DNA from: Arthrobacter sp. ISL-65
Lineage (GTDB): Bacteria; Actinomycetota; Actinomycetes; Actinomycetales; Micrococcaceae
Assembly: GCF_018613795.1 (NCBI RefSeq)
Contig: NZ_JAGGPN010000014.1
Location: forward strand, 1 to 45,834
DNA: 45,834 bases
Reading direction: 5' to 3'
The position numbers and the translations under genes were made by a program. How positions within the stretch are numbered: the stretch's first letter is position 1; every line of letters begins with the position of its first letter. Below, piece by piece: positions 7,895 through 14,972 of this stretch. The notes under the pieces are model-generated. The model saw nothing but the letters and a program-made list of their open reading frames with translations. It was not told the DNA's origin and ran no database searches.

Positions 7895-8992
7895 ATGACC
7901 GCGCTGATGCAGTCCGTGAGTTCGACAACCAACAAAGTTCTCGGCTATCCGCTCAATGCCTGGTACGTGGCCGCGTGGGACCATGAGGTGACCCGGCAGC
8001 CGATGTCGCGGCGCATCGCTGACCGCCCGCTCGCCCTGTACCGCACGGAGGACGGCAGGGCCGTGGCGCTGGCGGACGCCTGCTGGCACCGCCTGGCACC
8101 CCTGTCCATGGGCAAGACGCTCGGCAAGGATCAAATCCAATGTCCCTATCACGGCATTGTCTACAACTCCGCAGGCCGCTGCGTGTCCATGCCCGCGCAG
8201 GAGACCATCAACCCCAGCGCCACCGTGCCTTCCTTCCCCGTGATCGAGCGGTACCGGTATGTGTGGGTCTGGCTGGGCGACCCCACATTGGCAGACCCAG
8301 ACCTAATCCCGGACATGCACCAGATGAATTCGGACGACTGGGCCGGTGACGGGGAGACCATTTTTGCCCCGTGCAATTACCAGCTGGTGCTGGACAACCT
8401 GATGGACCTCACCCACGAGGAGTTCGTCCACTCCTCCTCGATCGGGCAGGACGAACTGAGCGAGTCTGATTTCGTCGTGACCCAGGACGGCAACACCGTC
8501 ACCGTGTCCCGCTGGATGCTCGACATCGACGCACCGCCGTTCTGGCTCAAGAACATGCGCGACAAGTTCCCCGGTTTCGAGGGCAAAGTCGACCGCTGGC
8601 AAATCATTACCTTCCAGTCGCCGTCGACCATCAACATCGACGTCGGCGTCGCCAAGGCTGGTACGGGGGCGCCGGAAGGGGACCGCAGCCAGGGCGTGAA
8701 CGGCTTCGTTATGAACACCATTTCACCGGAGACTGCCAAAACCTGCCACTACTTCTGGGCTTTCATGCGCAACTACCGCTTGGAAAGCCAACTGATCACC
8801 ACCCAGCTGCGTGACGGCGTGCACGGTGTGTTTGGCGAGGACGAGGCCATGCTCAAAGCCCAGCAGGAGGCCATCGACGCCAACCCGGACTACGAGTTCT
8901 ACAACCTCAACATTGACGCCGGCGGCATGTGGGTCCGGCGGCTGATCGAGCGCCAGCTCGCCGCCGAGGGCCGACTCATCCCAACCGTCTGA
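7895..8992 (+). CDS. vanA: Vanillate O-demethylase oxygenase subunit (Rieske non-heme iron oxygenase)
   Basis: This oxygenase hydroxylates the methoxyl carbon of vanillate, releasing formaldehyde and protocatechuate, using electrons from VanB. The 365-residue product has the Rieske ligands C63-x-H65 and C83-x-x-H86 (CPYHG) and the mononuclear iron motif DLTHEEFVH with H174 and H179. ATG 7895 is preceded by GAAGGA six bases upstream; an earlier in-frame ATG at 7889 lies on the RBS itself. vanB follows after 34 bases in the same operon. Related O-demethylases (syringate, dicamba) share these motifs, so the substrate is inferred from the regulator and neighbours. It is unrelated to the vancomycin-resistance gene of the same name. 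Confidence 0.9.
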   Translation: MTALMQSVSSTTNKVLGYPLNAWYVAAWDHEVTRQPMSRRIADRPLALYRTEDGRAVALADACWHRLAPLSMGKTLGKDQIQCPYHGIVYNSAGRCVSMPAQETINPSATVPSFPVIERYRYVWVWLGDPTLADPDLIPDMHQMNSDDWAGDGETIFAPCNYQLVLDNLMDLTHEEFVHSSSIGQDELSESDFVVTQDGNTVTVSRWMLDIDAPPFWLKNMRDKFPGFEGKVDRWQIITFQSPSTINIDVGVAKAGTGAPEGDRSQGVNGFVMNTISPETAKTCHYFWAFMRNYRLESQLITTQLRDGVHGVFGEDEAMLKAQQEAIDANPDYEFYNLNIDAGGMWVRRLIERQLAAEGRLIPTV

Positions 8993-9026
8993 CCGCACCA
9001 CTCCACCGAGAAGTTAGAGGACAGTC

Positions 9027-10031
9027 ATGGCAGCAACGAACATAGAGGTCTGGCAGACCGGAACCGTTGTCGAAGCGGAATTCGTCACCGCAGAGACCCG
9101 GCGCCTGGTCCTGTCCCAGTCGCTACCGAAGAAAGCAGAGCCCGGTTCGCACATCGACGTAATGGTCACGATCAACGGAGAACGACACAAACGCTCCTAC
9201 TCCGTTGTGGATTCCAGTGAGGGTGGTCTGCGAGTGGCCATAAGTGTCTTCCGGGCCCCGCAATCCCGCGGCGGCTCGGTGTTCATGCAGGGACTGGAGG
9301 TAGGGGACCAGTTGGAGATCACCCAGCCCCTGCAGAACTTCCCGCTCCGAGTGGGCGCCCCGCGCTACGTGCTGCTGGCCGGCGGTATCGGTATCACCGC
9401 GATGGTCAACATGGCCCGCGTCCTCCACAACATCAAGGCGGACTACACCCTCGTCTACGCAGGCCGCAGCCGCGCCGCCATGGCCTACCTGCCCCAGCTG
9501 GAAGAGCTCCACGGCGACGCGCTCCGAGTCCACGTGGACGACGAAGGTACGGCGCTGAAAGTCGACGAGTTGCTGGCCGGGGTGGACCAGGATGCAGAGC
9601 TCTACATGTGCGGACCAATCCGGCTGATGGATGCGGTGAAACGGGGCTGGGCCGCACGCGGGCTAAGCGTGCCCAATCTCCGCTACGAGACCTTCGGCAA
9701 CAGCGGCTGGTTCGATCCCGAGGAATTCGTCGTCCGCGTGCCGCGCCTGGGCGTAGAGACGACCGTTCCAGCCGGAAAGTCGATGCTGGAAGCCCTCGAA
9801 GACGCCGGCGTCGACATGATGTTCGACTGCCGAAAGGGCGAATGCGGTCTCTGTGAAGTGCGGCTGCTGAGCCTGCAGGGCGCCGTCGACCACCGCGACG
9901 TCTTCTACAGCGAACGCCAGCAAAACGCCGCAGCCAAGATGTGCTGCTGCGTCTCCCGCGTCGTCAGCTCCGGAACCGGCGCCCGCGCGGACTCAGCTGC
10001 GCCATGTGCCGTCATCACCATCGACGTTTAA
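9027..10031 (+). CDS. vanB: Vanillate O-demethylase reductase subunit
   Basis: A 334-residue flavin and iron-sulfur reductase that passes electrons from NAD(P)H to VanA. The order is a ferredoxin-reductase flavin domain with R56-S-Y-S, a nucleotide-binding domain with GGIGITAMV near residue 119 and YMCGP near 190, then a C-terminal plant-type 2Fe-2S domain with CRKGECGLC and a fourth Cys in a run MCCCVSR. This class IA layout is that of phthalate dioxygenase reductase and VanB. ATG 9027 follows AGAGGACA. The triple Cys near the fourth ligand is slightly unusual. No terminator is obvious before the broken gene downstream. Confidence 0.92.
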   Translation: MAATNIEVWQTGTVVEAEFVTAETRRLVLSQSLPKKAEPGSHIDVMVTINGERHKRSYSVVDSSEGGLRVAISVFRAPQSRGGSVFMQGLEVGDQLEITQPLQNFPLRVGAPRYVLLAGGIGITAMVNMARVLHNIKADYTLVYAGRSRAAMAYLPQLEELHGDALRVHVDDEGTALKVDELLAGVDQDAELYMCGPIRLMDAVKRGWAARGLSVPNLRYETFGNSGWFDPEEFVVRVPRLGVETTVPAGKSMLEALEDAGVDMMFDCRKGECGLCEVRLLSLQGAVDHRDVFYSERQQNAAAKMCCCVSRVVSSGTGARADSAAPCAVITIDV

Positions 10032-10139
10032 GTGCCAGCCGCATACAAGAGGGGAGCGAAGGCCCGCCACTCCATTTCCTGCCAGTCCTTGAGATCGGAT
10101 TTCACCTTGCGCAACATCATCTTTGGCGCTCTTGAGCAC

Positions 10140-10370
10140 GTGCCCCTTGCTTCGCGCCGACGACTGCTTCAAGGCGCGGGACTTGCGATGCTCGGCACCG
10201 CCCTGACTGCCGTCCCGTCCCCGGCCCAAGCCGCGGCGACTGGAAAGAAGGCACGTACACGGCTCGTTCTGCTCGGCACGGCAGGCGGGCCAAATATAGT
10301 CACCGGCGCAGCAAGACGGGGAGTTGTACGCCTCGGTGCCCATCGCTCCCACATGGATTTGAATCCCTAG
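10140..10370 (+). pseudogene. Truncated exported metallo-beta-lactamase-fold protein
   Basis: From a possible GTG at 10140 the frame encodes a Tat signal peptide (SRRRLLQGAGLAMLG ... AQA) and then the first strand of a metallo-beta-lactamase-fold hydrolase, ARTRLVLLGTAGGPN. Family members continue for about 300 more residues with HxHxDH; none of that is present. A different frame from 10315 reads DGELYASVPIAPTWI and stops at 10362, which looks like the end of a real protein, so a large internal deletion may have joined two gene ends. No RBS is seen. It lies directly after vanB. Confidence 0.55.
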
Positions 10371-10487
10371 TTATCGGCCCCTCGTGTCCCAGAGCCAGGT
10401 TTCAGGGATTGAGAGCACGACCTTTCCAGTAACGGCCAGTTCTAGGCCTGCAGACCTAACTCACAATTGGACATCGGAGACCAAACC

Positions 10488-10691
10488 ATGTCGACAGCAA
10501 CTCCAACAATCACCATCGAAGCTGAAGGCGTTACTTCAAGAGATCGACAGCTTGAGCAGGCAATCGACCTGCTTCGAGACAAAACAACTCATTGCGGCAT
10601 CCTTGTAACAAGACTCAACTTCACTACCTATACCGCCGCACTGAGCTTCGACGTCGAATATGGATTAATTCAAGAACTGGATCTGCTCTGA
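10488..10691 (+). CDS. Small hypothetical protein (67 aa)
   Basis: Start ATG 10488 has CGGAGA eight bases upstream. The product begins MSTATPTITIEAEG and ends LSFDVEYGLIQELDLL. It is soluble, acidic, with no signal peptide. It resembles small proteins that I recall from other Arthrobacter genomes, containing GILVTR and ending in a similar acidic tail, but I know no function for them. The hairpin repeat H2 lies 45 bases downstream and may serve as its 3' end structure. Confidence 0.55.
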   Translation: MSTATPTITIEAEGVTSRDRQLEQAIDLLRDKTTHCGILVTRLNFTTYTAALSFDVEYGLIQELDLL

Positions 10692-10735
10692 ACCAATTGC
10701 GGCTGCGCCAGCTTTTGGCCCAAATTGGCCCCGGA

Positions 10736-10800
10736 ACCGGAGTTCTCGCAGCTACTTCTACTCCGGTGGTTTGAGCGCCGATAATCGACCTTTCGTCATC
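10736..10800 (+). repeat. Hairpin repeat copy H2
   Basis: A perfect 7-bp stem ACCGGAG/CTCCGGT (10736-10742 and 10761-10767) encloses an 18-base loop with CGCAGCTACTTC, followed by GGTTTGAGCGCC and a 30-base tail (10771-10800) that matches the H3 copy at 24 of 30 positions. Relative to H1, two stem pairs change together (G-C to A-T, and G-C to C-G), which indicates that the fold itself is conserved. Confidence 0.65.
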
Positions 10801-10864
10801 TCAGCACGCAGCCGTTGAACCTTAGCCTCCCGCTATACGCGCGTCACTGGCAAACCTTCAGGGG

Positions 10865-11182
10865 TCAGAAGCTGTAGCCCGATGTTGGAGGCGTGGATGC
10901 CTGCCCGGTCCGTGGCTGCTGCTGACGAACGGGAAGAGCATCAATTTTGACCAGGGCGCGGTGTACCGCAACGAGAATCATGATGTAGCCGGCCACCGCG
11001 AGGAGCACACCAACGCCCGCGAGGATCGCACCGATCATTAGTCCGCCTCGATTTGAGTTTCCGGTATACAGCGCAGCGATGTTTGGGGCGGCGATAGCTG
11101 CACCAAGTGCACCAAAGATTGGGCCGCCAATGGCCATCAGGATTCCGGCTTTGAAGATCCCTGCTGAACGTTGGAATCGCAT
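10865..11182 (-). CDS. Small membrane protein (105 aa)
   Basis: Start ATG 11182 follows a strong GGGGGAAAT. Two hydrophobic helices, about residues 10-35 (AGILMAIGGPIFGALGAAIA) and 48-72, are separated by a short polar loop; the C-terminal tail from about 80 is Gln/Pro-rich and probably cytoplasmic. No family is recognised. It stands alone, between the small gene with H2 and another small leftward gene. Function is unknown. Confidence 0.7.
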   Translation of the reverse strand: MRFQRSAGIFKAGILMAIGGPIFGALGAAIAAPNIAALYTGNSNRGGLMIGAILAGVGVLLAVAGYIMILVAVHRALVKIDALPVRQQQPRTGQASTPPTSGYSF

Positions 11183-11343
11183 ATTTCCCCCATCTGATCG
11201 TCGTGGCTAGGGGACAGACTACAGCTGGACAGGGACAGGGAACCGTATCCGGGACCGTGAGGCAGTGCCGCCCAAGACAGGGCAGCGCCGATGGAACCTC
11301 TGCGTCGTATCGGAAGCAGGACACCGCGCCGGCCGCCCATTGG

Positions 11344-11670
11344 TCATCCGGCCAGGTTCAAGCCCCGCATCGGATCATGACTCGCCGAATAGTTTCGAAT
11401 CGAATGATGCGTGTCAGCGGCCAGCATGGCGTCGATCTGGGCCGTCTGGTGCGCCCGAAAGGCCTTGTCGGCGTTGGCGTTCGTGCTGGCGAGGGACGGT
11501 ATATCGAGGCCGGCATTGCATCCTCTGCAGCGAATCTCATCAGTGCCCACCCAGCTGTATGCCGGGTGCAGTTTCCGTACTTGTTGCATTGCTGCGGTGA
11601 CAGCTTCGGTGTGGGCTGCAAAGTGCGCTTCATCCTCTTGACTGAGGATGAGCCCTATGTCGATGGTCAT
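11344..11670 (-). CDS. Small hypothetical protein with CxxC motif (108 aa)
   Basis: The protein starts MTIDIGLILSQEDEAHFAAH and carries HPAYSWVGTDEIRCRGCNAG, then a helix ending AFRAHQTAQIDAML. The pattern of a Trp, a C-x-x-C pair and a distal His is seen in many small actinobacterial and phage proteins that handle a metal or just fold around one, but I cannot name a family. An AGG motif sits seven bases before ATG 11670. The overlapping rightward frame at 11203-11757 has no such internal logic. Confidence 0.5.
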   Translation of the reverse strand: MTIDIGLILSQEDEAHFAAHTEAVTAAMQQVRKLHPAYSWVGTDEIRCRGCNAGLDIPSLASTNANADKAFRAHQTAQIDAMLAADTHHSIRNYSASHDPMRGLNLAG

Positions 11671-11893
11671 GGTGCCTCTACGTCGTTCCCGATGGTGCCA
11701 TTGACAGTAATGGGTGCTGCTTCACCGAGGAACGCCCCGAGGGTCACGGTTGCCTAACCCTTTCTGGGCTACTCGTGGGCGCGACGCAAACAGGAACGGA
11801 TTGACGGCCTTTGACTGGCAGCGTTTCGGGCCGCCGATACCCCAACACGCGGTTCCCATTGAGAGATGGGCCAACAAAACTGGAACCAGACAA

Positions 11894-11955
11894 ATGAGGG
11901 CTTGCAGGTCCTTCCCCCAACCAACTTGATCGCCGATAACGGATATTTCGTCAAC
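11894..11955 (+). repeat. Degenerate hairpin repeat copy H3
   Basis: The tail at 11926-11955 (TTGATCGCCGATAAC, then TTTCGTCAAC) matches H2 at 24 of 30 positions without gaps. The upstream loop region keeps TGCAGGTCCTTC in place of CGCAGCTACTTC, but the stem is largely lost. It is probably a decayed member of the same repeat family. Confidence 0.45.
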
Positions 11956-12144
11956 TAGGCGGGCGGACAGCCGTGGCGGGGGAGCGTCTTATTCCCCTTC
12001 CAGGTCAGCCCTAGTATCTGGAAGGCGTCCCTGATCGCGGTGCTGTCGTGATGGAGTTCTTCGGGCGTGATGTGTCGAAGCCTTGGGCTCACTTGCTCGT
12101 CTCCTGGCCGTGCGCAGGACCGCACGTCAGGCGCCGCCGGGCTG

Positions 12145-12184
12145 GGCTGTGTCGACGCCCCCAAACATGCACGTCGACACAGCC
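12145..12184. repeat. Perfect 13-bp inverted repeat, hairpin or operator
   Basis: Arms GGCTGTGTCGACG and CGTCGACACAGCC flank a 14-base A/C-rich loop. The plus strand continues TCGTCTTTCC, a poor T-run, so termination is possible but not clear. It lies about 200 bases downstream of the TetR gene's stop. Its role is unknown. Confidence 0.6.
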
Positions 12185-12382
12185 TCGTCTTTCCTGGCGG
12201 ACCTTTCAACGGATCCGAGACAACAGTAAATGACCAGCGCCCATGAAACAAGACGGTCGTCCGGTTTTGTGAAGCGGGGCTGTGATGACGGGGCATTGCG
12301 CTTCCAGGAGAATATTTCCGGGCCAAGGAACGCGTCAGGCTATCGCGGCTGTCCGCACCTGTCCCTAGGCCGAGGACGAAGC

Positions 12383-13039
12383 CTAACCCTGCCGTGGACC
12401 AGGACCTCCAGCGGACACCAGTCCGGACAGGGTCTGAGGGTCCTCGTTGAAGTCTTCATGCATGAGTCCGGGAAGCAGGATGGCCCACATCTCTTCAATC
12501 CGCTGCATGACGTCAGCGCGCCCGGTCAGTACACCGGAGACCATCTGAACGCCGGTGAAGGACGCAACAAGGTATCTGGCAAGGGCCGCGGAGTCGACGG
12601 AGGATCGCACCTGCTTTTCTCTTTTGGCCCGTTCAGTCAGCTGCTCCATGACTGCGATCCAGTCCTCGTACGGTCCCTGCACCGGCTCGCCAAATGCGGT
12701 CGCCTCCAGCGTGAGACGGATGCCGGCCCTGACAACCGGCTCGTGCACCAGCTTGAGCCCGAACACGCGGCACAGGAGGATCATGGTCGGCAGGGCCGGT
12801 CGGTCCGGGATGACGAGAGTCTCGCTCTCCGCCACGACGATCCGGTGCTGCTCCTCAATGACGGCCCTGGCCAGATCTTCCTTGGACTGGAAGTGGAAGT
12901 AGAGTGCCCCTTTGGTCACCTTGGCCGCATCGGATACCTGGGTCAGACTTGCGCTGCCGTAGCCGTGCTCCTCGAAGACCGCTGCCGCTCCGACGATTAT
13001 CGCCTCACGGGTGGCCTTGGCACGATCCTGAAGGACCAT
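12383..13039 (-). CDS. TetR-family regulator, gamma-butyrolactone-receptor (ScbR/ArpA) type
   Basis: The 218-residue protein has an N-terminal helix-turn-helix in which VFEEHGYGSASLTQVSDAAK is followed by VTKGALYFHFQSKEDLARAV. GALYFHF and SKE-LA are typical of the ScbR/ArpA group that senses gamma-butyrolactones in Streptomyces; the C-terminal part would form the ligand pocket and dimer interface. No lactone synthase (AfsA type) gene is in the window, so the ligand is unknown. ATG 13039 is preceded by GAGG; a TTG one codon earlier is in frame. Upstream lies an elaborate set of inverted repeats (13093-13162) likely to include its own operator. It could equally be a generic TetR repressor. Confidence 0.85.
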   Translation of the reverse strand: MVLQDRAKATREAIIVGAAAVFEEHGYGSASLTQVSDAAKVTKGALYFHFQSKEDLARAVIEEQHRIVVAESETLVIPDRPALPTMILLCRVFGLKLVHEPVVRAGIRLTLEATAFGEPVQGPYEDWIAVMEQLTERAKREKQVRSSVDSAALARYLVASFTGVQMVSGVLTGRADVMQRIEEMWAILLPGLMHEDFNEDPQTLSGLVSAGGPGPRQG

Positions 13040-13092
13040 CAATGAACCTCAACTGAACTATTCGGCATGGTTCCCGGACTCACTCAATCGGT

Positions 13093-13162
13093 CGGAGTAA
13101 GCCAGCGTCCTTGTTCGATCGTAGCAAGACGGTCAACCGGTCCGGTTCCCGGGCTTACTCCG
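13093..13162. promoter_or_regulatory. Nested inverted repeats upstream of the TetR gene
   Basis: The outer arms CGGAGTAAGCC (13093-13103) and GGCTTACTCCG (13152-13162) are perfectly complementary. Inside lie CTTG...CAAG (around 13110 and 13125) and a palindrome AACCGGTCCGGTT (13135-13147). TetR regulators usually bind palindromes of 13-20 bp near their own promoters, so the inner one is the best operator candidate. Confidence 0.6.
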
Positions 13163-13373
13163 GGCTTCTTAGGTTCATGAGTAGACGGCGATGGCGGTCA
13201 CCATAGGCATGTTCTGGACCGCTGTACCGGCCGGCCTGCTGCCGGTGCCCGAGTTGTTGTGGCTGTGGTCCTGCGTGGAGGCATCGCACAGGACGGTGGC
13301 TTCACCGCCTAGATTATGTCAACCTAAACCGGCTGATATTGCATCTGATGCATACCCGAGGCCGACGTGCCGG
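13163..13373. other. Intergenic stretch without a supported gene
   Basis: Together with the TetR promoter region this makes about 330 gene-free bases. Rightward frames here overlap nothing recognisable. It ends at the stop codon of the small leftward gene that follows. Confidence 0.4.
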
Positions 13374-13589
13374 TCAGCCGGGAACGTTCCTCGGGTCGTT
13401 GCCGTGACTGTTCTTCTCGGCAATCTTGCCGTCCTGATTCTTGATGACGTGCTCCGCCTTGTCGGCTTTCGCGGCGTCCCGGCCGGCAGCTTCTGCCTCA
13501 TCCTTGGTGCCGTAGTCAGCACCGAAAGCACGGCCAGTGCCCGCATTATCCGACGGAGACTGCCTGTACCGCGTGAACACTACGACCAA
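13374..13589 (-). CDS. Small DUF2188-like protein
   Basis: The 71-residue product contains GTKDEAEAAGRDAAKADKAE and ends HVIKNQDGKIAEKNSHGNDP-RNVPG. This matches the pattern of short actinobacterial proteins of the DUF2188 type (T-x-x-E-A-x-x-x-G-R..., E-x-x-I-x-x-x-D-G-x-I-x-x-x-N-S-x-G-x-D-P). Their function is unknown. The start is uncertain: TTG 13589 and GTG 13580 are in frame, but neither has a good RBS, so the true N-terminus may differ or the gene may be clipped. It is divergent from the AAA+ ATPase. Confidence 0.55.
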   Translation of the reverse strand: MVVVFTRYRQSPSDNAGTGRAFGADYGTKDEAEAAGRDAAKADKAEHVIKNQDGKIAEKNSHGNDPRNVPG

Positions 13590-13641
13590 AAGGGAGTTGA
13601 TAGTGGTGAGGCCAACCCCACCCCGGTCGGGAATCGAGTAC

Positions 13642-13647
13642 TACAGT
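13642..13647 (+). promoter_or_regulatory. -10 element of a probable leaderless promoter
   Basis: TACAGT fits the TAnnnT pattern and lies exactly six bases before ATG 13654, the spacing expected when transcription starts at the A of the start codon. No RBS precedes that ATG. No good -35 is seen, which is common for leaderless actinobacterial promoters. Confidence 0.5.
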
Positions 13648-13653
13648 GGATGC

Positions 13654-14688
13654 ATGGCTGCCAGCCGCAATCCGCTCGACGACCTGCGCGAAACCATCGG
13701 CCATCTGGCCGATCAGCTCAAGCTGCCCGGTTCGGAGCGCGTCGACGACCTGGTCGGCGATCTCATCGGTGCGAGGCCCGGGCCGGCCCGGCCGCTGTCC
13801 GAGGTGCAGGCCGAGCTCGACGCGCTGGTCGGACTGGAGACCGTGAAGGAACAGGTGCGGGCCCTCGTCGCACTGCTCCAGGTCCAGGCCCGCCGTAAGA
13901 CGCACGGACTGCCGGAGGTGGCCACATCACAGCATCTGGTGTTCCTCGGAAACCCGGGCACGGGCAAGACCACCGTGGCGCGGCTCCTGGCCGAGATGTA
14001 CCGCGCGGTCGGTCTGCTGCAGAAAGGCCACCTGGTCGAGGTCGACCGTTCGGGCCTGGTGGGGCAGTACGTCGGCGCGACCGCCATCAAGACGGACCGG
14101 GTGATCCGGCGTGCGCTGGACGGCGTCCTGTTCATCGACGAGGCCTACGCGCTGGCCCCGGAGGACGGCCGGATGGACTTCGGCCCCGAGGCGATCGAGG
14201 TCCTGCTCAAGCGGATGGAGGACCACCGCCACCGCCTGGTCGTGATCGTGGCCGGGTACCCAAGGCTGATGGAGTCCTTTCTGCTCTCGAACCCCGGACT
14301 GCGCTCCCGGTTCGCCCGCGAGATCACGTTCCCCGACTACTCCGTCGACGCACTCCAGACGATCTTCCACCAGATGCTGGCCCAGCACGAGTACACGCTG
14401 GAGCCGGGTGCGGACCAGATGCTGCGCCGCATCTTCACCGGGCTCCACGCGGGCGAGGACTCCGGCAACGCACGGTTCGCCCGCACGCTGTTCGAGCAGG
14501 CGCTCAACCGCCAGGCGCTGCGGCTGTCGCTCGACGAGGAACAAAGTCTCGACGCGCTCGATCGTGAGGCCGTCATGACGCTCACCGCGGACGACATCGT
14601 CGAGGCCGCGCTGGCCTTGGGCGAGGAGCCGGAGCCGGAACCGACGCCGGAACCGGAGCGGTCACGCTGGTGGCGCTGGCTGGTCTGA
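13654..14688 (+). CDS. AAA+ ATPase of the CbxX/CfqX (SpoVK/EccA-like) family
   Basis: The 344-residue protein has an N-terminal helical segment (1-55), then one AAA+ module: Walker A GNPGTGKT at about 99-106, Walker B GVLFIDEA at about 157-164, sensor region VVIVAGYPRLMESFL, and an arginine-finger motif NPGLRSRF. A Glu/Pro-rich tail ends in WWRWLV. Family members (Rubisco activase CbxX, EccA of type VII secretion, SpoVK) remodel protein complexes; no Rubisco or ESX gene is nearby, so the client is unknown. ATG 13654 is preferred because of the leaderless -10; a GTG at 13603 has GGGAG eight bases upstream and would add 17 residues. It stands alone. Confidence 0.85.
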   Translation: MAASRNPLDDLRETIGHLADQLKLPGSERVDDLVGDLIGARPGPARPLSEVQAELDALVGLETVKEQVRALVALLQVQARRKTHGLPEVATSQHLVFLGNPGTGKTTVARLLAEMYRAVGLLQKGHLVEVDRSGLVGQYVGATAIKTDRVIRRALDGVLFIDEAYALAPEDGRMDFGPEAIEVLLKRMEDHRHRLVVIVAGYPRLMESFLLSNPGLRSRFAREITFPDYSVDALQTIFHQMLAQHEYTLEPGADQMLRRIFTGLHAGEDSGNARFARTLFEQALNRQALRLSLDEEQSLDALDREAVMTLTADDIVEAALALGEEPEPEPTPEPERSRWWRWLV

Positions 14689-14774
14689 CCGGATCTGCGG
14701 CGGCTGTCAGGCGAATGCCCGTCCCGCCCCCGAGCGGGAAAAAGCACAACTATTCCACAAGTATGCACTCCAAA

Positions 14775-14885
14775 ATGCCTCGAATAAGCGGGTCAGCCCC
14801 TACCAAGCCCGATTGCCGCAACTGCGACAAGACGAAGGACTACTTCGATTCCGAGGGCATCAGGTACACCACCGTCGACATCCTA
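14775..14885 (+). pseudogene. Glutaredoxin/NrdH-like fragment
   Basis: The frame reads KPDCRNCDKTKDYFDSEGI followed by RYTTVDI, the first half of a glutaredoxin-like or NrdH-like protein with the redox C-x-x-C motif and typical TK and GI(x)Y residues. After about 37 codons similarity stops; the second half with its cis-proline is absent. The N-terminal strand before KPDC is also unrecognisable. It is a relic between the ATPase and the lipoprotein gene. Confidence 0.5.
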
Positions 14886-14972
14886 AGCCTGACTTCGACG
14901 GGTACGGGACGGCACAAGACCCAGCGCGGGCTTAGCGCAACGGTCAGCCCGCCGGTTCCAGCATCGTGTTGC

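Larger units (their letters stand above)
11671..12382. other. Gene-poor stretch with H3 repeat, one coding relic and a long palindrome
   Basis: No intact gene is convincing here. On the minus strand about 12085-11960 reads LRHITPEELHHDSTAIRDAF and then QILGLTWKGNK, which has protein-like composition and may be the 3' end of a lost gene, but no family is recognised and the upstream part of that frame is arginine/proline-rich noise. The H3 repeat (11894-11955) and a 13-bp perfect palindrome (12145-12184) are listed separately. Confidence 0.4.

Noticed and set aside
10345..10370. tRNA-like TTTGAATCCC sequence
   Set aside because: No cloverleaf can be formed around it, so it was not called a tRNA or att site.
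11203..11757. 184-codon rightward frame
   Set aside because: No RBS or recognisable motif; the leftward 108-aa gene in the same place has a start signal and a CxxC pattern.
11955..12326. 123-codon leftward frame
   Set aside because: Only the last third looks protein-like and no start signal exists; noted only as a possible relic.
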